A DNA stretch of 64,000 nucleotides, taken from positions 2,170,001 to 2,234,000 of the forward strand of contig CP098528.1 in NCBI GenBank assembly GCA_030440445.1, given 5' to 3'. Origin of the DNA: Halomonas sp. KG2. GTDB taxonomy: Bacteria > Pseudomonadota > Gammaproteobacteria > Pseudomonadales > Halomonadaceae. The notes beneath the pieces are model-generated. The model saw nothing but the letters and a program-made list of their open reading frames with translations. It was not told the origin of the DNA and did no database searches. Of the stretch, positions 28,656 to 38,393 are shown piece by piece. The position numbers and the translations under genes were made by a program. The number at the start of each line of letters is the position of its first letter. Within the stretch, counting starts at the first letter, position 1.

Positions 28656-31600
28656 TTATTGCCGTGGATAAATCGTAGGGTCACCTGACCGAGTAAATGT
28701 ATAGATTAAGTCGACGGCTTGATTTGCACCAGATACTGCCTGCACATATAGGTTGCGCCAAAGTGTGTAGCGTAGGGTCAGTTCTGCAATGGGCGAGAAA
28801 ATCCCAACGCCGTAGCTAATTCGAATATCGTCGGTTAACTGCCCAGTGAGTGCTACTTGGCTGTTGTCACCTGCCCCGGTGGTATCCAAGGTTAAATCGC
28901 TAATACCAAACGCTTCCCCAATGGAACCAACGGCTCCGCCTGTCTTACCGAGAGACATACCGATTAAGGCGGTAGTAAGCGCACTATCGATCCCTCCTCC
29001 AGCAGCATCGGGTGCACGCCCTCTCAATAAATATGACAGCGCACGGGTTTCATCCATTGCTGGTTCTGAAAAAATCAGTAAGTTGGGCTCTTCTGCATTG
29101 CCACTGACACGAAGACCGGCAATAACCTCATCTTCTGTGATTTCAGGATTACGAATTGCTTCGAAATCGAGAATTGGCAGCCCCGGAGGGCCGCTGAATA
29201 TCAGCTGTCCACGGCGAATCAGCAGATCCTGACTAAAGGCTTTAAAACGACCATTGATAAGATTGACATCACCAAACAGCTGAAGTGCACCGCTGCCTTG
29301 ACGAATTTCTAACGTGCCACCTAAATCAGAATTAAGCCCATATGCTGATATTTGCATATCACGGCCCAAGGTTAGTGTGATGAGCACATCAATGTCCATT
29401 CCTGATTGTGAAAGCTCATCAGCAGCGCTTGGCTCGCCATTCGCAGCCCGTTGCTGAGCCAGTCGCTCAGCTTCTCGATCATCGCGTTCGGTGATAATGA
29501 CTTCGTCAGAGCTTGGGCTAACAGCTGAGGCAGGAAGATCGCCAACTTCTAAGCGCGCCCACGGTAGATCGACATTGCCACGTACTTGCAAGCGATCCGG
29601 TGTTACTCGAATGCGGATATCAGGCGCTGCTTCTAAACGCCCAAACTGTGGCAAAACGATTAATAATGGCTCCTGAGTCGCGTTAACATCGACACCAATA
29701 CGCCAGTCGTCATCTGCGGGCAAGTAAGCATCCCCAGTGATATTCAAGCGACCACGTTCAGCAGCAACAAAACCATTTATGTCCCCTTGTTCGCCGTCAA
29801 ACGCAACGACCAGCTCGCCATCTTTGATATCGATAGGAATATCTGGGCCATGAACGCTTAGATTGCGAAGCGCAAGCTGTCCCTGTAAATCGGGCTGACT
29901 GGTGGTTCCTGCAATTTGTATACGGCCATTTAAGTCGCCCTCTAAGCGATCCATGCCCACCACCAATGGACGGTAAGGTGCTAAGGAAAGCGCTTGGGCG
30001 CTTAGCTCGCCGCTAAGACCACCACGACCAAGTGGATCACTAATGCTGAGATCGAGTGCCAGCTCACCAGCATCTTCAAACGACAGTACAATATCGGCAT
30101 CAGCTTGAGCTTGGCTGGCGTCTAACTGCGTGTTTAAGCTAATCACAGGAAGCTGTACGGGCTGGCCGTAATCGTTGACTGCCGTAATCGCTAACTCACT
30201 TAATACCTGAACATCGGCTTGCCACTGAGCTCCCCCTTGGCGCCAAGCTGCAACAATGTCTGCCGTTGTGTCACCCTCAAAGCTCCACTCTTCTGGCAAT
30301 AAAGGCTCGAGAGCTTCCATCGGCACTTCTCTGATGCTCAACACCGCGCGCCCTTGGTCAGCCGATGCGGCAATCTGTTCTTGCGAGCAAACAAGCCCTC
30401 CTTCTTCGCGACGCACGCAGAAAGGTGAGAGTTGCGCTTGGCCGTTAGCTAGGTTGTAACGAATATCAAGAGGGGCTTCTAAACGTAGGTTGCCAAACTC
30501 GGAGTCGATTTCCAGTGGTGTTAGTTGGCCCTGATACTGCTGCGCTTGCTGATCAAAACGCCCATCTAGAGCTACAAGCGCACGGCTTAGCATGTTATCG
30601 GCTTGGCCGTCGACACTGACAGTGAGTGCATGCTGAGATAGGCGTCCGTTAAGCTCAAGGGCAATACTCGAAAATGCCTGCCCACCTGCATTGACCTGCT
30701 GCAAACCAAGGTTAATGTCTAGCGTTGGGTCTTCGATCCCCTCGATATTGCTGGTCAGTGATAACGTTTCAAGACGGTTTTCGGCAAACTGCAAATCACG
30801 TCCAGTTAATTCGGCTTCCACCCTAGGTTGGCTAATGCTACCTCTGGCCAGAATATTACCTGTTAATGTCCCCGCTAAGTCTGGATGCAGCGTCTGTAAT
30901 TGACGCAATGCAATCTCGGTGTCTAGCGACATTGCTTGCTCACTAACTTGACCAGAGGCCGTTAATCGGTTGTCTCCCTGAGTAAAAAGCAGTTCTTGGA
31001 TATCTACTTCAAGCGCACTGTTAGCCTCTAAGGAGGCTTGTAGCGCCAAGGGGTACTCCTGGAGCTCCCCAGTAATATCGAGGACTGGCAGACTGACTTC
31101 CCAGAGGTCACCGGTTTGACGCACACTAGCGGTAATGTCGCCATTGAGATTGCCGTTGAGCTGTTCGACAAAGTGCGAGGGATCAAATTGATCCAGCCTG
31201 ATGGTGGTATCAACGCGTAGTGACGAAGCCCAATTCACTTCCCCTTCACTACTGAGCGAACTGTCATCAATCGCTAGGGTTAGCGGCGTCCAGCGGAACG
31301 ATGAAAGATCTCCGTTGCCACTGAGTCGAATATCGGTGGCCGGCACTTGCGGGCCTTGAGCGTTTAAGGAAAGCGTTGTCTGGTACGCTTCCAAACTGCC
31401 GCTAGCAATGATGTCTATATCTTCAGCAACATAGGGTTCTGCCGTTGCCTCGTCACTACTAGGTTGTGTGAGTGGCCACTGTAGGCGGTTACTCTGCAGC
31501 CGTATTTCGAAGGGTAGCGTCGGTGCCAGCGCATCGACTTGAGCCTCCAGTGTTGCATTAACGACACCGGATGCCCCTAAACTGGCTGTCAGCTCATCTA

Positions 31601-32663
31601 GGGATCCCGACAGCTCCAAAACAAGCTCTTCGCCACTTAGCTCAGGAAATATCTCGGGTAAAAACAAGGTTGTCGTTAATCGAGCATCTAACGGATAGCT
31701 GTCTGATAATGTGGCGTTGGCTGTTAAGTTCGCCTCGGCATCAGGCGTGAGCAACTCTAATGAGCGGAGAGTTATTTGGTTGCCTTCAGCACTCGCAACC
31801 ACGGCTAATCGTTCGACTTGGTAATCAACGGCTCCGCTGACAGTGACATCAGTCACGGTGAAGGATGCTAAGTCGATATCAATGGGAAGCACTATTTCAG
31901 GTAGCTCAATTCGCTCCCGTGCTGTTAAGGCCTCTACCGCTTGATCAGGTTCTGCTATGACCGGTTGGGTAGCCATAACCGCACCATCAATAGCAGATGC
32001 ATGTAACGGCGTCTGGATACCTTCTGTTAGCTGAGTGCCTGCCGTGGGAGGCAAGTACACAGTTGGCTGCATGAGCGTAGTGGGCGCGATACTGACAAGA
32101 TGTTGCTGCGCAGTAATTGCGGTTGAAAACGACTCCCAGCCGACGCGAGTTCCATCAGCTAGCTGCAGTTGAACGTTAGTGAACTCAACTGAACGTAGTT
32201 CAATAGGAAAAGGAAGTTGGATGCTAGGCATCCCATCAGATTCTGGTGAGTCTTTCTCCGCTTCAGTGCTCTCGCCCAAACGTATATCTGCGCCTTCTAC
32301 ATGCAATTTGTCTAGGCAAAGCTTACCTGACAGCACACAGTCTTCGGCCCAGGCTAACTCAAGGCTGTCGACGTTGACGCGCGTCTCACCAAGCGATAGC
32401 TGAAAACCGCGTAAGGCAAACTGGTCTAGCAGTGCGCCCTCCTGGTGTTCATACGTAAAGAAGCCCCGTTGCTCCCCTTGCGAAAACAGTTGACCTGTTC
32501 CCCAAGGAGAGAGCGCAACGCCGAGTAGCAGAGCGACCAGACCAAATAGCCAGAGTGGTAGCACAATGGCTAATCGTACAAAACTCCACAAAAACAATCC
32601 TATACGATGTTTAACTGAGAGCGGTTGACGCTTGATAGATGCCGCTGTTGCAACCTTAGCCAA
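28656..32663 (-). CDS. tamB: Translocation and assembly module inner-membrane subunit TamB
   Basis: A 1335-residue AsmA-like protein with one N-terminal membrane anchor (about residues 25-55) and a long periplasmic beta-taco-like repeat region. The DUF490/TamB C-terminal domain includes VITLTLGRDMQISAYGLNSD and LPILDFEAIRNPEITEDEVI, ending near LTLRYTLWRNLYVQAVSGAN. TamB spans the periplasm and works with TamA in outer-membrane protein insertion and phospholipid transport. The start is a TTG at 32663 with AGGAG about six bases upstream, an unusual but well-supported choice. It follows tamA by nine bases. Confidence 0.94.
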   Translation of the reverse strand: MAKVATAASIKRQPLSVKHRIGLFLWSFVRLAIVLPLWLFGLVALLLGVALSPWGTGQLFSQGEQRGFFTYEHQEGALLDQFALRGFQLSLGETRVNVDSLELAWAEDCVLSGKLCLDKLHVEGADIRLGESTEAEKDSPESDGMPSIQLPFPIELRSVEFTNVQLQLADGTRVGWESFSTAITAQQHLVSIAPTTLMQPTVYLPPTAGTQLTEGIQTPLHASAIDGAVMATQPVIAEPDQAVEALTARERIELPEIVLPIDIDLASFTVTDVTVSGAVDYQVERLAVVASAEGNQITLRSLELLTPDAEANLTANATLSDSYPLDARLTTTLFLPEIFPELSGEELVLELSGSLDELTASLGASGVVNATLEAQVDALAPTLPFEIRLQSNRLQWPLTQPSSDEATAEPYVAEDIDIIASGSLEAYQTTLSLNAQGPQVPATDIRLSGNGDLSSFRWTPLTLAIDDSSLSSEGEVNWASSLRVDTTIRLDQFDPSHFVEQLNGNLNGDITASVRQTGDLWEVSLPVLDITGELQEYPLALQASLEANSALEVDIQELLFTQGDNRLTASGQVSEQAMSLDTEIALRQLQTLHPDLAGTLTGNILARGSISQPRVEAELTGRDLQFAENRLETLSLTSNIEGIEDPTLDINLGLQQVNAGGQAFSSIALELNGRLSQHALTVSVDGQADNMLSRALVALDGRFDQQAQQYQGQLTPLEIDSEFGNLRLEAPLDIRYNLANGQAQLSPFCVRREEGGLVCSQEQIAASADQGRAVLSIREVPMEALEPLLPEEWSFEGDTTADIVAAWRQGGAQWQADVQVLSELAITAVNDYGQPVQLPVISLNTQLDASQAQADADIVLSFEDAGELALDLSISDPLGRGGLSGELSAQALSLAPYRPLVVGMDRLEGDLNGRIQIAGTTSQPDLQGQLALRNLSVHGPDIPIDIKDGELVVAFDGEQGDINGFVAAERGRLNITGDAYLPADDDWRIGVDVNATQEPLLIVLPQFGRLEAAPDIRIRVTPDRLQVRGNVDLPWARLEVGDLPASAVSPSSDEVIITERDDREAERLAQQRAANGEPSAADELSQSGMDIDVLITLTLGRDMQISAYGLNSDLGGTLEIRQGSGALQLFGDVNLINGRFKAFSQDLLIRRGQLIFSGPPGLPILDFEAIRNPEITEDEVIAGLRVSGNAEEPNLLIFSEPAMDETRALSYLLRGRAPDAAGGGIDSALTTALIGMSLGKTGGAVGSIGEAFGISDLTLDTTGAGDNSQVALTGQLTDDIRISYGVGIFSPIAELTLRYTLWRNLYVQAVSGANQAVDLIYTFTRSGDPTIYPRQ

Positions 32664-32672
32664 AATGCTCTC

Positions 32673-34526
32673 CTAAAATTCCGGTCCGATGGAAAAATGC
32701 AGGCGCCAATCGTCTTCATCGTCAAATGGGTGTGCTACATCAAGTCGGATAGGGCCCACAGGGGAAATCCAGCGTATGCCAACCCCTGCGCCCGTTTTTA
32801 ACTCTTCTGGCCCCCAATTATCGAAGGCATCTCCAGTATCGACAAAAGTTGCTCCCCACCAGTCGCCAGTCACTCGACGCTGGTACTCGAGAGTCGAGGT
32901 CAGCATTTGCTGGCCGCCACGTAAAAGCCCTTCTTCATTTCGCGGAGATAGGCTTTCGTAGGAGTAACCCCGGACGCTTCGGTCACCGCCTGCAAAAAAG
33001 CGCAACGAAGGAGGCAACTTATCGAAATTATCTGTTTCGATCGCGCCGATGCTTAGCCGTGCAGAAAAACGGTTGTCATCGCCAATGGTGCGAATCCATT
33101 CTGTGTCACCCGTCATACGCGCGAACTGGGCATCGGATCCCCATATCGTGTCTGAATACTCGAGCGATAATTGTTGCCTATCTCCCCAAAGCGGAAACCG
33201 CTGAGGACGCGTTCTTGTACGGGACCACTGAATGCCTGGATAAAACAGTAATACTTCATCTGAGACTCCGCCTTGGGTGAAGTCTTCATAGGTCGTCCGG
33301 AAGTAAAGTGTTTGTACCCAGCGGTTTTCAAACTTCCATCGACGAGCGATTTCCACGGTACCCTCTAACGACTGGGTATCGCCGTCATCCAGATTACGCA
33401 CGCCATATTGCAGACGATAGCTATCGCGTAACGGATCTTCTAACGGGATATTGTAAGTCCCTGTGAAGCGCTGGTCTGGTGCTGAAACATACAGATCATG
33501 ATCCAGACTATGGCCAAAGCGGTTAATCCATGGCTGTTTCCAGCCAAAGCGCATGCGCGGTCCTACGTCAGTTGCAAAGCCAATCCCGACTTCAAATTGA
33601 TGGCGGTCGGCAGGCTCTACACTTACGTCAATAGGCAGGCTGGTGTCGTCCCGCTGAGTGACACTAAATGCGCTGGCAAGCGCTGTGCTGGACAGCCTAG
33701 GACGTTGAGGCTGCGATGCCGTTGCTTCATTCCACCACGGTGAGCTTCCTGTTGGCGGCGATAGGGTCAGCTCGCGCGCTGTCTCTAAACGTGGTCGCAC
33801 CGTCACAGAGCTGAACCACTCTGTCTCAGCTAAACGTTGATTATAACGGGCTATCGATTCCGCTAGATAAGGCTCTCCTGCTTCAAAGGTCTGCATTTGA
33901 AGCAAACGCTCAGGTTCGATATGACTGCCTGAAATAGTCGTATTGCCAAATTGATAGCGTGGGCCGCTGTCGAAATCCATATAAAGGCGAGCGCTTTCAA
34001 GGTATGGCCTTATTTCCATTCGACGATCAGTAAACCCCCAGTCGAAATAACCGCGCTCAAGTGCCAGGCCTGAAAACTGGTTGCGTAGGCGATCCCACGG
34101 GGCATGCCTTAATGTATCGCCTTCCTTTAAGGGAAATGCATCGAGTGCTTCCTGAAACGGAGGGTCATCGCTTGCTTCACCGCTGATATTGACAGAAAGC
34201 ACGTCGATTTTGACCGGCGAGCCAGGTTCGATGCGAAGTGTGATGGGTGAGCTATCAACATCAACCGCAATGTCAGACTCGTAGTAGCCGAAAACGCGCA
34301 TGGCTTCTTGCGCACGCTTACGTATTTCGCCTTCTAGACGGACATCAGTGTACTGATCTTCGTCAATGTTCTGTAAATAGGCATCAATATTGTCCTCTAC
34401 TTCACTACTGACACCATTGATCGACGCGTTAAGTGCCCAAACGGGAGCTGACCACGTTACAAGAAGTGGTAAAACCACCTCACGAGTCGCTTGTTTAACG
34501 GTAGGCCATCGCCGTTTTCTTTCCAT
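32673..34526 (-). CDS. tamA: Translocation and assembly module outer-membrane subunit TamA
   Basis: A 617-residue Omp85-family protein: signal peptide ending near WSAPVWALN, about three POTRA domains (residues 30-260) and a 16-strand barrel. The barrel includes the Omp85 lid motif as SVRGYSYESLSPRNEEG, and the C-terminal strand ends LHFSIGPEF. The ATG at 34526 is chosen because AGGG lies nine bases upstream and the signal peptide follows directly; earlier in-frame starts up to 34661 encode non-signal sequence. It pairs with tamB in one transcript. Confidence 0.92.
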   Translation of the reverse strand: MERKRRWPTVKQATREVVLPLLVTWSAPVWALNASINGVSSEVEDNIDAYLQNIDEDQYTDVRLEGEIRKRAQEAMRVFGYYESDIAVDVDSSPITLRIEPGSPVKIDVLSVNISGEASDDPPFQEALDAFPLKEGDTLRHAPWDRLRNQFSGLALERGYFDWGFTDRRMEIRPYLESARLYMDFDSGPRYQFGNTTISGSHIEPERLLQMQTFEAGEPYLAESIARYNQRLAETEWFSSVTVRPRLETARELTLSPPTGSSPWWNEATASQPQRPRLSSTALASAFSVTQRDDTSLPIDVSVEPADRHQFEVGIGFATDVGPRMRFGWKQPWINRFGHSLDHDLYVSAPDQRFTGTYNIPLEDPLRDSYRLQYGVRNLDDGDTQSLEGTVEIARRWKFENRWVQTLYFRTTYEDFTQGGVSDEVLLFYPGIQWSRTRTRPQRFPLWGDRQQLSLEYSDTIWGSDAQFARMTGDTEWIRTIGDDNRFSARLSIGAIETDNFDKLPPSLRFFAGGDRSVRGYSYESLSPRNEEGLLRGGQQMLTSTLEYQRRVTGDWWGATFVDTGDAFDNWGPEELKTGAGVGIRWISPVGPIRLDVAHPFDDEDDWRLHFSIGPEF

Positions 34527-34596
34527 GCAGTTCATCCCTAACCAAATCAGCGACTCGGTGGCTTTATTACCCATTGCTCTATGCTGCCGACAATTT

Positions 34597-35445
34597 CTAG
34601 CGGAGCATCTCCATCTGAGCACTAAATGCCAGCTGGGCTTGCCGCACTTGACGGATATCACTTTCTAAGGTGTTTAATCGTTGCGCCCACTGCTGTTCGA
34701 GTGCTTGTAAGGCTTCTTGAGTAGCTGAAGTATCAGTACTGCTTAGCATTTCAAGCGTTGAGTTTACCTCAGTAAAGCGCTGATCGACCTCTTCTTGCCA
34801 TGCAGTAACATTTGTTACCAATTCGCTGTTTTCGTTTTCTAACTTAGCAATATCATCGAGTCGGTTGGTAGTCGTAGATAGGCGCTGCGATAGCATTTCT
34901 TCGAGGTAAGTTACCTCTTCTGCTAAATTTTGCCGCCCAGACATGCCTGCTTGCTCAAGTGAATCAAGTGATGTACGTATAGCGGCAAGCTGTTGGTCAC
35001 GTAACGCTGCTTGTTCTTCCAACTGACTAATACGCTCAGCAATGCTGCTCAGGGCATCACCATTCACGAGCTCTTCGTTTGACGTCAAAAGCCCGTAGAG
35101 CTCTTCACGAGTGCGTGTCACCGCAACGGCTAACTGCTCCTGTTCTTGGAACAGCGTTGTCATCTGTGCTTGTACAAAGGCTATCGCATCTTGCGTGTCC
35201 GTGTCACCCGAGTCGAGTCTTGCATGAAGATTAGATACCTCTCCACTTACTCGATGGACCTCTTCTAATAAGCGTTCTCTTTCATACCAAAGGCCCACTG
35301 CGGCGGCACCCAGCGAAATGATAATAAGCATCATCAATAACCACAATGGCCACAGTTTGGGCCCCCTGCGATGACGCAAGTGTTGTGCGGTCAAGCTTTG
35401 ATCCACATCGGGAACAATGCGAGAAGACGCAGTACTGTTGGGCAT
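34597..35445 (-). CDS. Single-pass membrane protein with long periplasmic coiled coil
   Basis: A 282-residue protein of unknown function. About 30 cytoplasmic residues (rich in Arg/His) precede one membrane helix (LWPLWLLMMLIIISLGAAAV). Everything after that is a heptad-rich coiled coil to the end, with no enzymatic motif. Its organisation resembles HemX-like or envelope-spanning tether proteins, but I do not recognise the family. It starts ten bases after the UGDH-like gene, with AGGAAAAGTC as ribosome binding site, and ends about 70 bases before tamA. It is therefore probably co-transcribed with both. Confidence 0.75.
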   Translation of the reverse strand: MPNSTASSRIVPDVDQSLTAQHLRHRRGPKLWPLWLLMMLIIISLGAAAVGLWYERERLLEEVHRVSGEVSNLHARLDSGDTDTQDAIAFVQAQMTTLFQEQEQLAVAVTRTREELYGLLTSNEELVNGDALSSIAERISQLEEQAALRDQQLAAIRTSLDSLEQAGMSGRQNLAEEVTYLEEMLSQRLSTTTNRLDDIAKLENENSELVTNVTAWQEEVDQRFTEVNSTLEMLSSTDTSATQEALQALEQQWAQRLNTLESDIRQVRQAQLAFSAQMEMLR

Positions 35446-35454
35446 GACTTTTCC

Positions 35455-36747
35455 TCAATACGTTGCGGGATCTGCACGACGCCCGATTCCTCTATACCGT
35501 AAGCCACAGCTAGCCACGAAAGTTGGGTCATAAATGTTTCGTCCATCCAGCACCAACTTAGCGCTCAATAACGAGGCTAAACGATGCCAGTCAGGGTTCC
35601 AATAAGATTTCCATTCAGTCACCAGCATCAGTGCGTCGGCTCCTTCACATGCCAAGTATGGGTCACTGGTAAACGTAGTTAGATCGTCTCGGTCACCTAC
35701 GGCATTGAGCAGCGCGGGGGTTGCCGCTGGATCATGCAGATTCACCTTCACACCTTGTGCCCATAAGGCTGCAAGGAGTGTCAGCACTGGCGCGTGATCG
35801 ATTCGAGTGGTTCCAGGTTTAAAGGCAGCCCCCCAAATAGCAATCGTTTTGCCTGCTAAATCGCCCTCGAAGAGCGTCCAGAGTTTCCTAAATAACGTCT
35901 CTTTCTTCTGTTCATTGATGTCCATTACTTGCTCTAGCAGTGCCGAGTTACGGCCACTGGCTGACTGAACATCAGCTAAGCGCATTAGATCGCGAGAGAA
36001 ATTGGGGCCACCAAAGCCACAGCCAGGGTATAAATATTCATAGCCAATTCGGGTATCAGCGCCCATACCTTGGCGAACATGTTCAACGTCAACTCCGAGC
36101 GTATCTGCAAGGCCTGCAATCTCGTTCATGTAGCTGATACGTGTTGCCAGCATGCCGTTTATAGCGAGCTTAGTCAGCTCCGCCGCTCTACAAGGCATCC
36201 GTTGGAACACATCATTGCGGCGATTAAAGGCACGTAAAAGCTCGCGCGCTACCTGTTCACCTGTTGCGTCGTCACAGCCGAGCAGCCAGCGTGAAGGACG
36301 CGTAAAGGAGAGCCAGGCCCGCCCTTCTTCCAAAGTGTCGGGTAAGGCAACGCTACTGTGCTGGGGCCCCATAAGCGCGTGCAACTGCTCTGTTTCGCCT
36401 ACTGGAAATGTTGAATTATTAATTAATACAGCACCACTATGGCGCTCAAATATAGGGGCTTCAAGCAGCGTTTTGGCCGCCTGACGCTGATCGGGCGACA
36501 GAGCTAACCAAACCACATCAGGAGAATGAGCCTGCGCTGGCGCTTCAATGATTCTCAGTGTTTCACTGGCTAACGCTTGTTCAATATGCGTCATTAACTC
36601 AGGTTCACTGCGCAGCCAGTCTGCTTTCAAAAGCTGTGGCCATGGTGCGCTTTCATGTAGTAGCCACTCAACTTGATGGCCTACCCAGGCTAGCGCTGCG
36701 GCGGCGGTAGCGGCACTTAGTTCACTTCCGTGGAGTAATACTCGCAT
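35455..36747 (-). CDS. UDP-glucose/GDP-mannose dehydrogenase homologue lacking the catalytic cysteine
   Basis: A 430-residue protein with the full three-domain layout of nucleotide-sugar dehydrogenases. Preserved features are the central Lys/Asn helix (AELTKLAINGMLATRISYMN) and the C-terminal UDP-binding domain (IAIWGAAFKPGT). However, the active-site block that normally reads GFGGSCFPKD is GFGGPNFSRD here (residues 244-253), so the nucleophile cysteine is Asn249. The N-terminal NAD motif GxGxxG is degraded to GSELSA, and the usual DxRESP-like segment reads TRIDHAP. A cysteine at 243 is the only nearby candidate substitute. It is probably a pseudoenzyme or an enzyme with altered chemistry. 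GGGAG lies eight bases before the ATG. Confidence 0.8.
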   Translation of the reverse strand: MRVLLHGSELSAATAAAALAWVGHQVEWLLHESAPWPQLLKADWLRSEPELMTHIEQALASETLRIIEAPAQAHSPDVVWLALSPDQRQAAKTLLEAPIFERHSGAVLINNSTFPVGETEQLHALMGPQHSSVALPDTLEEGRAWLSFTRPSRWLLGCDDATGEQVARELLRAFNRRNDVFQRMPCRAAELTKLAINGMLATRISYMNEIAGLADTLGVDVEHVRQGMGADTRIGYEYLYPGCGFGGPNFSRDLMRLADVQSASGRNSALLEQVMDINEQKKETLFRKLWTLFEGDLAGKTIAIWGAAFKPGTTRIDHAPVLTLLAALWAQGVKVNLHDPAATPALLNAVGDRDDLTTFTSDPYLACEGADALMLVTEWKSYWNPDWHRLASLLSAKLVLDGRNIYDPTFVASCGLRYRGIGRRADPATY

Positions 36748-36912
36748 TCATCACGCTCCCTGAGAAAATAAAAGTCGCGAAAATAGGGGGTTAAGATTCA
36801 TGTCGCGTTCCTTTTCATGCGTTCCTTTCCAGGAGTGGTTAGAATGACATAATACTGAACGACTGGTTGGTTGCCACCTTCATGCCAACTTACCGACAAT
36901 GGGAGTTAAAAC

Positions 36913-37656
36913 ATGCAAGCGATACCTCAGGATAGCACTACTCATCGCAACCACGACAATGTCGACGCAGCGGAAGTTGCGAAATTTGAAGCACTTGCTA
37001 GTCGTTGGTGGGACGCAGAGGGGGAATTCAAGCCGCTGCACGCTATCAATCCCTTGCGCCTTGACTTTATTGACGCGCGTGCAGGCTTAGCCGGTAAAAA
37101 GGTGCTCGATGTCGGCTGTGGTGGTGGGATTCTAAGTGAGTCAATGGCCCATCGAGGAGCTAGTGTTACCGGCATTGATCTTGGAGAAGCACCCCTTAGC
37201 GTTGCCCGGCTACATGCGACAGAAAGCGGTGCATCGGTGGATTATCGGCTGATAAGTGTTGAAGCGCTGGCAGCAGAGCAGCCAGGGCATTATGACATCG
37301 TAACCTGCATGGAAATGCTTGAGCATGTACCTGACCCCGCCTCGGTCATTCGTGCTTGCAGTGAGCTGGTTCGCCCTGGGGGTTATGTTTTCTTCTCGAC
37401 CCTAAATCGCACCCCTAAATCGTATGCTTTTGCGATTTTAGGTGCTGAGTATGTGCTTAAACTATTGCCGCGCGGCACCCATGATTATGCAAAATTTATC
37501 CGCCCTTCTGAGATGGCCGCATGGGCAAGAGCCTCCGATCTTGAGATTAACGAACAAACGGGGCTGACCTATAACCCGCTGACTCGCCACTACCGCTTGG
37601 TCGCAAATGATGTATCGGTCAATTACATGATGTATTGCCGGAAAGCGAGCGAATAA
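36913..37656 (+). CDS. ubiG: Ubiquinone biosynthesis O-methyltransferase
   Basis: A 247-residue SAM-dependent methyltransferase performing both O-methylations of ubiquinone biosynthesis. UbiG signatures are [19 protein letters not shown], the SAM motif [16 protein letters not shown] and [20 protein letters not shown] lies about nine bases before the ATG. gph follows immediately with no gap, an arrangement seen in many gammaproteobacteria. Confidence 0.96.
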   Translation: MQAIPQDSTTHRNHDNVDAAEVAKFEALASRWWDAEGEFKPLHAINPLRLDFIDARAGLAGKKVLDVGCGGGILSESMAHRGASVTGIDLGEAPLSVARLHATESGASVDYRLISVEALAAEQPGHYDIVTCMEMLEHVPDPASVIRACSELVRPGGYVFFSTLNRTPKSYAFAILGAEYVLKLLPRGTHDYAKFIRPSEMAAWARASDLEINEQTGLTYNPLTRHYRLVANDVSVNYMMYCRKASE

Positions 37657-38322
37657 ATGTCAACATCAATACCTGAAGCCATACTGTTTGATTTAGACGG
37701 AACTCTTGTTGACACTGCCCCTGATCTTGCTGAAGCAACGAATGCATTGAGGCGGCATCATGGGCTGACACCACTGCCCTACGGAAAAATACGAGGCCAG
37801 GTTTCTAACGGTGGCAGTGCTTTAGTAACCTTGGCTATTGGTATCGAAAGTGGTTCTACTGAACACGATACGGCGCGGCAGTATTTGTTAGATAATTATG
37901 AACAAGCAGTTGCTGTTCACAGTCGGCTATTTGAACCCCTTGACCAATGGCTAGACCGCTGGCATTCAGCATCACGCTTGTGGGGAATCGTAACGAACAA
38001 ACCAAGACGCTATACCCTTCCGCTGTTAGATGCATTGGCGCTAACGCCTGGGGCTCTTTTATGTGCAGATGATCTAGCGGTCAGAAAACCCGCTCCGGAA
38101 CCTCTTTGGGAGGCTGCGCGCAGGCTTAACGTGGCGCCACAAGCGTGTTGGTACGTCGGTGATCATATTCGTGATATGGAGGCGGCGAAAGCGGCGGGAA
38201 TGACGGCTGTTGCCGTTGGCTACGGGTATATCAGTGAGGAAGACGACTATCAGCAATGGCCAGCTGACTTATGGTTTGAAACCTGCAAAGACTTAGTCGA
38301 TGCTCTGACTGCTTTTCATTGA
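37657..38322 (+). CDS. gph: Phosphoglycolate phosphatase-like HAD hydrolase
   Basis: A 221-residue HAD-superfamily phosphatase. The motifs are ILFDLDGTLVDTAPDL (nucleophile Asp), the Thr/Lys of GIVTNKPRRYTLPLL, RKPAPEPLWEA and the acidic motif YVGDHIRDMEAAKAAGM. It starts at the base after the ubiG stop, so translation is probably coupled. The Gph family dephosphorylates 2-phosphoglycolate from DNA repair. In this position the gene has also been linked to ubiquinone-adjacent phosphatase roles, but nothing here decides that. Confidence 0.9.
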   Translation: MSTSIPEAILFDLDGTLVDTAPDLAEATNALRRHHGLTPLPYGKIRGQVSNGGSALVTLAIGIESGSTEHDTARQYLLDNYEQAVAVHSRLFEPLDQWLDRWHSASRLWGIVTNKPRRYTLPLLDALALTPGALLCADDLAVRKPAPEPLWEAARRLNVAPQACWYVGDHIRDMEAAKAAGMTAVAVGYGYISEEDDYQQWPADLWFETCKDLVDALTAFH

Positions 38323-38393
38323 TAGCGTTAATGGAATGAAAACGCCTAGAACATCGACAAGTGGTGCGTAAGAAAGCTACAAACAGGGTACGT

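Noticed and set aside
32849..33280. Plus-strand frame of 143 residues opposite tamA
   Set aside because: Overlaps the conserved TamA barrel fully and has no recognisable protein features.
38314..38341. Inverted repeat TTTCATT/AATGAAA after gph as terminator
   Set aside because: Stem is short and AT-rich with a 14-base loop and no T-run.
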